A stretch of DNA of 24,795 nucleotides from Ferrovibrio sp035304305 (GTDB lineage: Bacteria; Pseudomonadota; Alphaproteobacteria; Ferrovibrionales; Ferrovibrionaceae), in the NCBI RefSeq assembly GCF_035304305.1, contig NZ_DATGQG010000032.1, forward strand, positions 1 to 24,795, read 5' to 3'. Numbering within the stretch: the first letter of the stretch is position 1; every line of letters starts with the position of its first letter. Below, piece after piece: positions 15,872 to 24,054 of the stretch. Position numbers and translations under genes: made by a program. Below the pieces are notes generated by a model, which worked only from the letters and a program-made list of their open reading frames with translations, was not told the origin of the DNA and did not search any database.

Positions 15872-17332
15872 ATGAGCATGCAGGTCACCGCCCAGCATTT
15901 CGAGACCAACGCGTCCAGAGCCCTGCGCGATCCCAACCTGCGCAAGGCGATGGGCATCATCGGCGGCGCCATGGCCAGCCGCCGGGTGGAAAGCGCCCGC
16001 GAGCTGCCGGAATTCGAGGCGTTGCGCGACGAGGGCGTGAAGATCAAGAACCACGTGCTGGCGCATATCGACCTCTATCTCGAGAAGTTCGAGGCGCAGG
16101 TGAAGGCGCGCGGCGGGCATGTCCACTGGTGCCGCACGCCGCGCGAGGCGCGCGAGACGATCCTGGCGCTGTGCCGCTCGCGCAATGCGCGGACGGTCAC
16201 CAAGGGCAAGTCCATGGTCACCGAGGAGATCGGGCTGAACGCCTTCCTCGAGGAACAGGGCATCCAGCCGGTCGAGACGGATCTCGGCGAATACATCATC
16301 CAGCTTGCCCATGAGCCGCCGAGCCACATCATCGGCCCGGCGCTGCACAAGACGCGCGAGCAGATCGCCGATCTGTTCGAGCAGCATCACCCCGATTACG
16401 AGCTGCCGAACAGGCCGGGCGAGAAGGCCGGGCCGCGCTCCACCGAGCCGCAGGTGCTGGTCACCGAAGCCCGCCAGGTGCTGCGCGACCGCTATTTCCA
16501 GGCCGATGTCGGCATCACCGGCGCGAATTTCCTGATCGCCGAGACCGGCGCCACCGTGATCGTCACCAACGAGGGCAACGGCGACCTGACGCAGTCGCTG
16601 CCGAAGATGCATATCGTGGTGTCGAGCATCGAGAAGGTGATTCCGAATATGGAAGACCTCTCGACGATCCTGCGCATCCTTGCCCGTTCGGCGACGGGAC
16701 AGGAGATGAGCGTCTACACGACCCTGTCCTGCGGTCCGAAGCGCAGCACCGATCTCGACGGGCCGGAAGAGTTCCATGTCGTGCTGCTCGACAACGGCCG
16801 CAGCGAAATGCTCGGCACGACCCTGCAGCCGCTGCTGCGCTGCATCCGCTGCGGCGCCTGCATGAACAACTGTCCGGTCTATCACTCGGTCGGCGGCCAT
16901 GCCTATGGCTGGGTCTATCCCGGCCCGATCGGCGCCGCGCTGGACCCGCACATGATCGGGCTGGAGACGGCGCGGCATCTGCCGAACGCTTCCACCTTCT
17001 GCGGCAAATGCGAGGAAGTCTGCCCGATGCGGATTCCGCTGCCCGACATCATGCGCTGGTGGCGCGAGCAGGCGCATGAGAAGCGCATCGGTCCGGCATG
17101 GCCGCGCTGGGGCGTCGAGGCCTGGGCCTTCGCCGCGCGCAATCCCTGGCTCTACCGGCTGGGCAGCCGCATCGCCGTCGCGGCGCTGCACATGATGGGG
17201 AAGAAGAAGGGCGGCCGGTTTGCGAAACTGCCGCTGGCATCGGGCTGGACCGACGGCCGCGACCTGCCGGCGCCGCAGTCGCGCGACACCTTCATGGCGC
17301 AGTACAAGCGGCAGAAGGAGATGCGGCGATGA
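15872..17332 (+). CDS. lutB: L-lactate oxidation iron-sulfur protein LutB
   Basis: The electron-transfer subunit of LutABC. The 486-residue product has a LUD domain (about 60-300, including RTVTKGKSMVTEEIGLN and ITGANFLIAETGATVIVTNEGNGD). A ferredoxin-type module follows: CIRCGACMNNCPVY with Cys324, 327, 330 and 334, and CGKCEEVCPMRIP with Cys377, 380 and 384. A C-terminal tail of about 90 residues follows. The start is ATG 15872 with GGAGG at 15861-15865. It overlaps lutC by 4 bases (ATGA). Length and motif order are normal for the family. Confidence 0.95.
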   Translation: MSMQVTAQHFETNASRALRDPNLRKAMGIIGGAMASRRVESARELPEFEALRDEGVKIKNHVLAHIDLYLEKFEAQVKARGGHVHWCRTPREARETILALCRSRNARTVTKGKSMVTEEIGLNAFLEEQGIQPVETDLGEYIIQLAHEPPSHIIGPALHKTREQIADLFEQHHPDYELPNRPGEKAGPRSTEPQVLVTEARQVLRDRYFQADVGITGANFLIAETGATVIVTNEGNGDLTQSLPKMHIVVSSIEKVIPNMEDLSTILRILARSATGQEMSVYTTLSCGPKRSTDLDGPEEFHVVLLDNGRSEMLGTTLQPLLRCIRCGACMNNCPVYHSVGGHAYGWVYPGPIGAALDPHMIGLETARHLPNASTFCGKCEEVCPMRIPLPDIMRWWREQAHEKRIGPAWPRWGVEAWAFAARNPWLYRLGSRIAVAALHMMGKKKGGRFAKLPLASGWTDGRDLPAPQSRDTFMAQYKRQKEMRR

Positions 17333-18021
17333 ACTCCCGTGAGCGCATCTTTGCCACCCTGCGCGGCGGCCTGAAGGAGCAGGCGGCCGATCCCGCGCGC
17401 GCCGCCGCCGTGGAAGAGCGGATCGCGCGGCATCCGCGCAATCTGGTGCCGCAGCGGGCGCAGATTCCCCATGCCGAGCAGGTCGCCCTGTTCACGGCCA
17501 AGGCCGAGGCGCTGACCGTGACGGTGGATTCCGTGCCCGCCGCCGAGGACGTGCCGGGCAGGATTTCGGATTATCTCGCCAGACATAACCTGCCGCCCCG
17601 CCTGAAGGTGGCGCCCGACCCGCTGCTGCAGTCCCTGCCCTGGGGATCGCGGCCGATGCTGGATGTCGATTACGGCCCGGGGCGCAGCGAGGATCTGGTC
17701 AGCGTGACGCCGGCCTTTGCCGGCATCGCCGAAACCGGCACGCTGATGCTGTATTCCTCGCCGACCACGCCGACGACCCTGCATTTCGTGCCCGACCATC
17801 ATGTAGTGGTGATGCGCGAAAGCCAGATCACCGGCACCCTGGAAGACGCCTTCCAGAAGCTGCGCGAAAAGCTGGGCGACGTGACCTACTGGCCGCGCAC
17901 GGTGAATCTGGTGACCGGCCCTTCGCGCACGGCCGATATCGAGGGCGTGCCGGTGCTCGGCGCCCATGGTCCGCGGCGGCTGCATATCGTGCTGATCAGC
18001 GATGGCGACGCGGCGGATTAA
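17329..18021 (+). CDS. lutC: Lactate utilization protein C (LUD domain)
   Basis: The third subunit of the lactate oxidation complex, 230 residues with a single LUD/YkgG-type domain. It shows VSVTPAFAGIAETGTLMLYSS, then TTLHFVPDHHVVVMRESQI, and near the end NLVTGPSRTADIEGVPVLGAHGPRRLHIVLI, the closing signature of LutC. The start is ATG 17329, overlapping the lutB stop, with AAGGAG at 17315-17320. The last 20 bases overlap the Smr gene, so lutABC and the Smr gene may be co-transcribed. Confidence 0.94.
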   Translation: MNSRERIFATLRGGLKEQAADPARAAAVEERIARHPRNLVPQRAQIPHAEQVALFTAKAEALTVTVDSVPAAEDVPGRISDYLARHNLPPRLKVAPDPLLQSLPWGSRPMLDVDYGPGRSEDLVSVTPAFAGIAETGTLMLYSSPTTPTTLHFVPDHHVVVMRESQITGTLEDAFQKLREKLGDVTYWPRTVNLVTGPSRTADIEGVPVLGAHGPRRLHIVLISDGDAAD

Positions 18022-18589
18022 GGCAAAGCCCGCGCCGCTGGTCCCCGATCAGGAGGTCTGGCAGGAAGTCGCCAGCAGCGTGAAGCCGCTGAAGCGCGGC
18101 AACGTGAAGCCGCAGCCGCTGGCGCCGCTGCCGAAAGTCTTCCGCCCCAAAGGGGCCAGCGTGGCGGCCTATACCAAAGTGGATGCGAGGGAGAAGCGGC
18201 CGCTGCTGCCGGGACGGCATGGCGAGCTGCCGGAGCTGCAGATGGACAAGCGGCTGAAGCAGCGCTTCCAGCGCGGCGCGCTGCCCATCGAGGGCCGCCT
18301 CGACCTGCATGGCCTGACGCTCGCCAATGCCGAACGCGCCCTGTCGAAGCTGATCCGCGACAGCCTCGCGCAGCAGAAGCGCTGCCTGCTGGTGATCACC
18401 GGCAAGGGCGCGCGCTCGGCCGAGGGTGCCGCGCAGGGCCGCGGCGTGCTGCGCGCCTGGCTGCCGGAATACCTGAAGCGCGGCCCCTGGCGCGAACAGA
18501 TTCTTGGCGTCACGCCGGCGCGGCCGGAAATGGGCGGCACGGGCGCCTTCTACGTGCTGCTGCGGCGGCAGAGAGAGTCCGAGAAATAG
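18002..18589 (+). CDS. Smr domain protein
   Basis: The 195-residue protein has a basic Pro-rich N-terminal half and an Smr domain from about residue 97: LDLHG with DLHG at 101-104, LVITGKG (TGKG 133-136), and the closing GGTGAFYVLLRR. Smr domains of this stand-alone type are nucleases or nucleic-acid-binding proteins; recent bacterial relatives act as RNA endonucleases on collided ribosomes, but the role of this one is not known. ATG 18002 lies inside the end of lutC and gives a 20-base overlap. In the conserved alphaproteobacterial order this gene follows mltA directly, so its present neighbour lutC is probably a late arrival. Confidence 0.9.
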   Translation: MATRRIKAKPAPLVPDQEVWQEVASSVKPLKRGNVKPQPLAPLPKVFRPKGASVAAYTKVDAREKRPLLPGRHGELPELQMDKRLKQRFQRGALPIEGRLDLHGLTLANAERALSKLIRDSLAQQKRCLLVITGKGARSAEGAAQGRGVLRAWLPEYLKRGPWREQILGVTPARPEMGGTGAFYVLLRRQRESEK

Positions 18590-18593
18590 GAAG

Positions 18594-18681
18594 TGTCGTG
18601 CCCGGGCTTGACCCGGGCATCCACGAGCCTTTTCCTCGGTCAACAAAGACGTGAATGGCGGGGGCAAGCCCGGCCACGACA
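18594..18681. repeat. REP-like inverted repeat element
   Basis: Two arms of about 29 bases, 18594-18622 (opens TGTCGTGCCCGGGCTTG) and 18653-18681 (ends CAAGCCCGGCCACGACA), are imperfect inverted copies with a 30-base spacer. The sequence has the look of dispersed intergenic palindromes common in alphaproteobacterial genomes; translated, it gives the familiar VAGLAPAIHV / MPGSSPG pattern. It follows the Smr gene stop by 4 bases and could fold in the transcript, attenuating or protecting it. Dispersal in this genome cannot be checked from one window. Confidence 0.6.
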
Positions 18682-18698
18682 AGTAAGGGATTACCTAG

Positions 18699-19778
18699 AT
18701 GCACACCCATTTCTCCCCCGACTACGCCACCGCGCGGATCCGGTTCCTCAAGGCGGCGAAGGCCGCCGGCGCGAGCCTGGAGAGCATGCCGCATCCGCTG
18801 AAGGGCATCGCGGGCGAGGCCCTGTGCACCGATATCGCCTGGATCGGGCCGCGGGATGCCAGGGCGGTGCTGGTCACGGTGTCGGGCACCCATGGTATCG
18901 AGGGCTATTACGGCTCCGGCTGCCAGGTCGGCTGGCTGGAAGACGGCCATGCCGCGACGCTGCCGGCCGACACGGCCATGCTGCTGATCCATGCCAGCAA
19001 TCCTTACGGCTTTTCCTGGGGCCGGCGGGTGAACGAGGACAATATCGACATCAACCGCAACTTCATCGATTTCGAGCATGCCGCGCCGCCGGCCAACCCG
19101 GCCTATGCGGAGGTGCATGACTGGCTGCTGCCGGACCAGTGGAACGACGCGGTCGCCGCCGGCATCCGGCAGAAGATCGCCGCCTATTACGAGCGCGTCG
19201 GCGCGAAAGCGGCCACGGCCGCCATCGTCGGCGGCCAGCACAGCCACGCCGACGGCATCTTCTACGGCGGCACCGGGCCCTGCTGGTCGCATCGCACCAT
19301 CCAGGCGATCTGCGACAAGTATCTGCAGACCGCGCAGCGGATCTGCGTGATCGATTTCCATACCGGGCTGGGGCCGTTCGGCTATTCGGAGATGATCTGC
19401 CGCCATCCGCCGGGTTCGGAGAATCTGGAACTGGCGCGCCGCTGGTTCGGCGAGGCGGTGACCTCGCCGGCTTTGGGCCAGTCGGATTCGCCGATCATCG
19501 AGGGCAACCTGCGCATGGGCATCGTGCGCTTCTGCCCCCGGGCGGTGACGGTGGCGCTCAACATCGAAGTCGGCACGCTCAGCTCGGAAGAGGTGCGGCT
19601 GTCGGTGATCGCCGACAACTGGCTGCATCTGCGCGGCGACGTCTTCTCGCCGCTTGGCCAGCAGATCAAGAAACAGATCCGCGCCGCCTTCTATCCCGAG
19701 AGCGATGCCTGGCGGCAGCTCTGCTATCCGCGCGCGGTGGAGATCCAGAGCCAGGCGCTGGCGGGCCTTGCGGCCTGA
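18699..19778 (+). CDS. M14-like metallopeptidase (DUF2817 family)
   Basis: The 359-residue protein matches the DUF2817 branch of zinc carboxypeptidase-like hydrolases. The zinc site is in VSGTHGIEGYYGS, with His65 and Glu68, and the third ligand is His221 in IDFHTGLGPFGY. NEDNIDINRNFIDF matches the substrate-binding N-R pair of M14 enzymes, and the likely catalytic Glu is in LNIEVGTLSSEEV. There is no signal peptide, so it is cytosolic. Peptidase or amidase specificity is unknown. ATG 18699 has AAGGGA at 18685-18690. The stop abuts the stop of the convergent binding-protein gene with no base between. Confidence 0.88.
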   Translation: MHTHFSPDYATARIRFLKAAKAAGASLESMPHPLKGIAGEALCTDIAWIGPRDARAVLVTVSGTHGIEGYYGSGCQVGWLEDGHAATLPADTAMLLIHASNPYGFSWGRRVNEDNIDINRNFIDFEHAAPPANPAYAEVHDWLLPDQWNDAVAAGIRQKIAAYYERVGAKAATAAIVGGQHSHADGIFYGGTGPCWSHRTIQAICDKYLQTAQRICVIDFHTGLGPFGYSEMICRHPPGSENLELARRWFGEAVTSPALGQSDSPIIEGNLRMGIVRFCPRAVTVALNIEVGTLSSEEVRLSVIADNWLHLRGDVFSPLGQQIKKQIRAAFYPESDAWRQLCYPRAVEIQSQALAGLAA

Positions 19779-20537
19779 TCAGTGCACGCCCTCGCCGTCC
19801 CAGCGGCGCATGATCGCATCGAAGCGGCCGTCGCGCCGGATCCGCGCCAGGCCCGCGTTGAAGGCGGTGCAATGCGCGCGCTCGCGGAAGGCGACGCCGT
19901 AATGCGTCGCCGCGAAAAGCGGGTGCTCGACAACCTCCGGGGCGGGATCGAAGCCGGTTTCCGGCAGGCGCATCAGGTGCCGGACGATGCGGCGGTCGCC
20001 GATGATGACGTCGGTGCGGCCGCTGAGCAGCGCGCGGACCTGCAGCATCTGGTTGGCGATCTCGCGGTAGCGCGGATTGACCGCGCGGAGCGTGGCCACC
20101 TCGGGCCCCAGCACGTCGGAGGCATTCTGGAAGGCCACGACCTCCAGCGTGTGGAGGTCGGCGGTCGACGCAATGGCCAGCCGCCGCTGGCGCAGGCTGA
20201 ACGCGGTATTGCGGTAGGCCAGCAGGGTCTCGCTCAGGCAGCCGGGCAGCTGCATGTCCGCATTGGCCGGCACGAAGGCCTGGCTGATGCCGCGGCGGAA
20301 ATCCTCCGGCAGCCGGCCGAACGGCGCGATCTCGGCGCGCAGCGGCAGGCCGCCCGCCTCGGCCGCGGCCATGACCAGTTCGTATTCCAGTCCGGTCAGG
20401 CGGCCATCGGCCTGCTGCATCACATAGGGCGGCGCCAGCCGGAACACGGTGACGACGGGCTGCGCGACGGCCGGCCCGGCAATGGCCATCAGGACAGCCA
20501 GCAGAAAGAGGCAGCAGCGGGAATGGCACCTGGACAC
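19779..20537 (-). CDS. Periplasmic solute-binding protein, SBP_bac_3-like
   Basis: The 252-residue product has an N-terminal Sec signal (hydrophobic CLFLLAVLMAIAGPAVA, cleavage after AVA near residue 25). A type-3 amino-acid-binding-like domain follows: FRLAPPYVMQQADGRLTGLEYELV, the switch region RTDVIIGDRRIVRHLM and the closing GLARIRRDGRFDAIMRRWDG. No ABC permease or ATPase gene is next to it, so it is an orphan; related orphans have been linked to chemoreception or have lost transport. I start it at GTG 20537, which places the hydrophobic core about 9 residues in. The longer frame to 20651 would overlap the divergent XRE gene. It lies back to back with the XRE gene and tail to tail with the peptidase gene. 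Confidence 0.8.
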   Translation of the reverse strand: MSRCHSRCCLFLLAVLMAIAGPAVAQPVVTVFRLAPPYVMQQADGRLTGLEYELVMAAAEAGGLPLRAEIAPFGRLPEDFRRGISQAFVPANADMQLPGCLSETLLAYRNTAFSLRQRRLAIASTADLHTLEVVAFQNASDVLGPEVATLRAVNPRYREIANQMLQVRALLSGRTDVIIGDRRIVRHLMRLPETGFDPAPEVVEHPLFAATHYGVAFRERAHCTAFNAGLARIRRDGRFDAIMRRWDGEGVH

Positions 20538-20601
20538 TGCCGGATAGTAGAATGACCGCCATGCGCGAACAATCGTCCTTCCGCAAGCCCGGTTTCTCCG
20601 C

Positions 20602-20952
20602 ATGACTCCCTTCGGCGCCCGCATCCGCAGCCTGCGCCAGGCGCGCGGCATCAGCCTGAAGCAGATGGCCGCCGATCTCGGCGTCTCCTCCGCCTACCTC
20701 TCGGCGCTGGAACACGGCCATCGCGGCCGGCCCTCCTGGCTGCTGCTGCAGCGGATCTGCGGCTATCTCAACATCATCTGGGACGATGCCGAGGACCTCG
20801 CCGAACTGGCCAAGCTGTCGCATCCGCGCGTCACCATCGACACGGCGGGGCTGAGCCCGAAGGCGACCCTGCTGGCGAACGAGCTGAGCCGGCGCATCGC
20901 CGGTCTGGACGACGCCCGGCTCGACCAGCTGCTGAAGCTTCTGCGCGGCTAG
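20602..20952 (+). CDS. XRE-family helix-turn-helix regulator
   Basis: The 116-residue cytosolic regulator has a helix-turn-helix at residues 5-55: FGARIRSLRQARGISLKQMA, DLGVSSAYLSALEHGHRG and a third helix with LLLQRICGYL. A C-terminal helical segment of about 40 residues (LSPKATLLANELSRRIAGL) may dimerise. ATG 20602 begins at family homology. It is divergent from the binding-protein gene with a 64-base gap and might regulate it or itself. Target and ligand are unknown. Confidence 0.88.
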   Translation: MTPFGARIRSLRQARGISLKQMAADLGVSSAYLSALEHGHRGRPSWLLLQRICGYLNIIWDDAEDLAELAKLSHPRVTIDTAGLSPKATLLANELSRRIAGLDDARLDQLLKLLRG

Positions 20953-21055
20953 GCGCCGCGCGCCACGAAAAAATACCATTCCGGTCACGGCCGCGCCGCC
21001 CCGCGTCGCCGTAGCGTTCTCTCCGGCCGCCGGATTCTCCGCTTTGCAGCCGAAT

Positions 21056-21087
21056 CCGCCGTTGCGGTGTTAATGCACCGTTGGCGG
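21056..21087 (+). repeat. Hairpin in the leader of the phospholipase-D gene
   Basis: CCGCC (21056-21060) pairs with GGCGG (21083-21087), and CGGTG (21065-21069) with CACCG (21076-21080) across a TTAATG loop, with a small internal loop between the stems. It sits in the 5' leader of the downstream gene and could be a regulatory structure; no T tract follows, so it is not an intrinsic terminator. Confidence 0.3.
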
Positions 21088-21145
21088 AAGAACGGCGTCC
21101 GGAGGATCACCGGCGATCATGAGTCTGGATATCGAGGACAGGTCG

Positions 21146-23284
21146 ATGACAGCGGAAGGCGGCGGGCATGCCCTGCTGGAGCCAGGCCGCAACGTCTGGC
21201 GCGTCGAGACGGCCGGCCGTGTCGCGACCTTGGTGGATGCGGCGAACTACTACGGCGCGCTGCGCGACACACTGCGCCAGGCGCGCCATTCGATCATCAT
21301 CATCGGCTGGGACATCGACAGCCGCACGCCGCTGGTGGGCGCGGATGGCGAGACCGGCGACGACCTGCCGCGCAATCTCGGCCCCTTCCTGACCGAACTG
21401 GTCACCCGCCGGCCCGAGCTCTCGGTCAAGCTGCTGCTGTGGGACTACTTCGCGCTGTATTCCTTCGAGCGCGAGAAGATGCCGGCGCTGACCCTGCAGT
21501 GGACGACGCCGCCGCAGATCGAACTCTGTCTCGACAAGATGCTGCCGATCGGCGCCTCGCATCACCAGAAGGTGGTGGTGGTGGATGACTGCGTCGCCTT
21601 CGCCGGCGGCCTCGACCTGACGATCAAGCGCTGGGATACCTGCGACCATGCGCCGGACAACCCGCTGCGCTGCGATCCCGCCGGCGAGGCCTACCAGCCG
21701 TTCCATGATGTGCAGATGATGGTGGACGGCGATGCCGCGCGGGCGCTGGGCGATCTGGCCCGCGAACGCTGGCGGCGCGTGACGTATGAGACGCTGCAGC
21801 CGATCCGGGCGGAGGCCGATTGCTGGCCCGAAAGCGTCGCGCCCGAATTCCGCGATGTCCCGGTCGGCGTCGCCCGCACGCACCCCTCCTACGGCGCCGA
21901 GCCGGAGATCCGCGAGATCGAGAAACTGTTTCACGACCAGATCGAGCGGGCCGAACGCAGCCTCTACATCGAGAACCAGTATGTCACCTGCCTGACCGTG
22001 GCCGAGAAGCTGGCCCGGCGCCTGCGCGAGCGGCCCGGGCTGGAAGTGGTGATCGTCGCGCCGCGCGTCTACCAGTCCTGGATCGAGCAGCAGAGCATGC
22101 TGGCCGGGCGCATCCGCTTCATGCGGCATCTGCAGGAGGCCGGCCTGGCCGACCGCGTGCGGCTGCTGGCGCCGGTGATCGGACCGCCCGATGACGCCAC
22201 CGACATCAAGATCCATTCCAAGCTGGTGATCACCGACGACCGCCTGCTGCGGATCGGTTCGGCCAATCTGTGCAACCGCTCCTTCGGCCTCGACACCGAA
22301 TGCGACCTGGTGCTGGCGGCCGAAAGCGAAGAGCAGCGCGCGGGTGTCGCGGCGACGCGCAACCGCCTGCTGGCCGAGCATTGCGGCGCCAGCCCCGAAG
22401 AGATGGCGGCTGCGCTGCAGCAGCATGACGGTTCCCTGTTCGCCGCGCTCGACGCCCTCGCCGGACGTGAGCGCCGCCTGGTGCCGATCGACGATTCCGC
22501 CCTGCAAAGCGAACTGTTCACCCAGCTCGGCCTGGTGGCCGATCCGGACGGGCCCATCTCCGTGGAGGAACTCTTGCACGATCCCAAAGCCGATCCGCCG
22601 CGCGAGAGCCGGCTCGCCGGTCTGATCAAGATCGGACTCGTCATCCTCGTGGTGGTGGCGCTGGTGCTGTCCTGGCGCTACACGCCGCTGTCGGAATGGG
22701 CCTCGACCGAGAATATCGCCAACCTCTTCGGCCAGGCGGCGGCCTCGCCCTGGGCATTGCCCATCGTCATCGGCATCTACGCGGCGGCCAGCCTGGTGGT
22801 GTTTCCCATCACCCTGCTGATCGCAGCAACGGCAGCCGCCTTCGGCACCTGGCAGGGGCTGCTGTTCGCCACGCTCGGTTCCATGGTCAGCGCCATGGTG
22901 ACCTATACGGCGGGCCGCAAGCTCGGCGCCCGCATGCTGCGGCGCTATATGGGTCCGCGCATGAACCGCGTCGCGTCGCGGGTGAAGGATAACGGCATCC
23001 TCGCCGTCACCATGCTGCGGCTGATGCCGACGGCGCCGTTCACCCTGGTCAACATGATTGCCGGCGCGACCAAGATCCGCGTACTCGACTACACCATCGG
23101 CACGTTTCTGGGCCTCGCCCCGGGCATTCTCGCCATGTCGGCGCTGGGCGGCCGCATCATGAATGTGCTGCGCGACCCGACCTTCCTCGACGTGGCGATC
23201 TTCGTTGCCATCATGATCGCGTGGTTCGGCCTCTCCTTCCTGCTGCAGACGGCAATGACCCGCTTCCGCAAGGCCGAGGCGTGA
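21146..23284 (+). CDS. Phospholipase D/cardiolipin synthase-like domains fused to a TVP38/DedA membrane domain
   Basis: The 712-residue product combines two modules. The N-terminal half has both HKD motifs: HHQKVVVVDDCVAFAGGLDL starting near residue 139 and IHSKLVITDDRLLRIGSANL near 356, so it should form a complete phosphatidyl-transferring active site. From about residue 490 follow hydrophobic segments of the SNARE-associated/DedA (TVP38) type, including VVFPITLLIAATAAAFG, then TYTAGRKLGARMLRRYMG and MLRLMPTAPFTLVNMIAGA. I prefer ATG 21146, with GAGGA at 21134-21138 and 7-base spacing; ATG 21119 would add 9 residues, with GGAGG 12-13 bases away. Cardiolipin-synthase-like or related phospholipid chemistry at the inner membrane is the likeliest job. 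It overlaps the next gene by 4 bases. Confidence 0.92.
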   Translation: MTAEGGGHALLEPGRNVWRVETAGRVATLVDAANYYGALRDTLRQARHSIIIIGWDIDSRTPLVGADGETGDDLPRNLGPFLTELVTRRPELSVKLLLWDYFALYSFEREKMPALTLQWTTPPQIELCLDKMLPIGASHHQKVVVVDDCVAFAGGLDLTIKRWDTCDHAPDNPLRCDPAGEAYQPFHDVQMMVDGDAARALGDLARERWRRVTYETLQPIRAEADCWPESVAPEFRDVPVGVARTHPSYGAEPEIREIEKLFHDQIERAERSLYIENQYVTCLTVAEKLARRLRERPGLEVVIVAPRVYQSWIEQQSMLAGRIRFMRHLQEAGLADRVRLLAPVIGPPDDATDIKIHSKLVITDDRLLRIGSANLCNRSFGLDTECDLVLAAESEEQRAGVAATRNRLLAEHCGASPEEMAAALQQHDGSLFAALDALAGRERRLVPIDDSALQSELFTQLGLVADPDGPISVEELLHDPKADPPRESRLAGLIKIGLVILVVVALVLSWRYTPLSEWASTENIANLFGQAAASPWALPIVIGIYAAASLVVFPITLLIAATAAAFGTWQGLLFATLGSMVSAMVTYTAGRKLGARMLRRYMGPRMNRVASRVKDNGILAVTMLRLMPTAPFTLVNMIAGATKIRVLDYTIGTFLGLAPGILAMSALGGRIMNVLRDPTFLDVAIFVAIMIAWFGLSFLLQTAMTRFRKAEA

Positions 23285-24051
23285 GTACGGCGTTGCCTGC
23301 GGTCCGGATGCTGACCTGGAACCTGCATGCCGGCGTCGGTCCCGATGGCCGCTACGATCTCGGTCGTGTCGTTGCGTTGGTGCAGAAGCACGATCCCGAC
23401 ATCGTGGCGCTGCAGGAAATCGATTCCCGCGGCCGCGGCGAATCGCCTTTCACCTTCCTTGCCCAGGCGCTGGGCAGCCATGCCGCGGAAGCCCGGACCA
23501 TCGTGGCGCCGGACGGCTATTACGGCCATGCGCTGATCAGCCGCTGGCCGCTCGGCGAAGTGGCGATCCACGACATCTCGGTGTCGCGGCGCGAGGCGCG
23601 CTGCGCGATCGAGGGCACGGTCGCCACGCCGTACGGCCCGCTGGACATCGCCTCCGTGCATCTCGGGCTGAACTGGCACGAGCGGCGCGAACAGGCGGCG
23701 ATCCTGGCGGCAATGGCCGGCACGACGCGCCGCACCAGTGTCATGCTGGGGGATTTCAACGACTGGTTCGTGTTCGGCACGGTGCGCCGCGGCCTTGCCG
23801 CCGTGCTGCCCGGCCGCACCAAGCTGCGCACCTTTCCGGCACGCTGGCCGCTGCTCATGCTGGACCGCATCTATGTCCGTCCGGCCAGCGCGCTGGTGCG
23901 CTACTGGACCGACCGCGAGGCGCGGCTGGTTTCCGATCATCTGCCGGTGATCGCCGATATCCGCCTCGATACCGGCCTCGATCCGGGCCAGCCGGGCCCG
24001 CAGCCGCTCAGCGTGCTGGAACCCGAACCGCTGCTGCCCGCCGAAACCTGA
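23281..24051 (+). CDS. Endonuclease/exonuclease/phosphatase family protein
   Basis: The 256-residue EEP-fold hydrolase has MLTWNLHAGVG at the N-terminus, IVALQEID with the metal-binding Glu, VMLGDFNDW and the closing SDHLPVIADI with the catalytic Asp-His pair. It has no signal or membrane segment. It starts at GTG 23281, overlapping the stop of the phospholipase-D gene (GTGA), so the two are coupled. In E. coli a comparable EEP protein (YbhP) is encoded beside ClsB, so a shared role in phospholipid metabolism is plausible, though untested. The C-terminal 30 residues are Pro-rich and variable. It ends 3 bases before the stop of the convergent SDR gene. Confidence 0.92.
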   Translation: MSTALPAVRMLTWNLHAGVGPDGRYDLGRVVALVQKHDPDIVALQEIDSRGRGESPFTFLAQALGSHAAEARTIVAPDGYYGHALISRWPLGEVAIHDISVSRREARCAIEGTVATPYGPLDIASVHLGLNWHERREQAAILAAMAGTTRRTSVMLGDFNDWFVFGTVRRGLAAVLPGRTKLRTFPARWPLLMLDRIYVRPASALVRYWTDREARLVSDHLPVIADIRLDTGLDPGQPGPQPLSVLEPEPLLPAET

Positions 24052-24054
24052 GTC

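Noticed and set aside
11348..18001. Transposon or prophage carrying the accessory block
   Set aside because: No transposase, integrase, terminal inverted repeats or tRNA attachment site could be found at either border.
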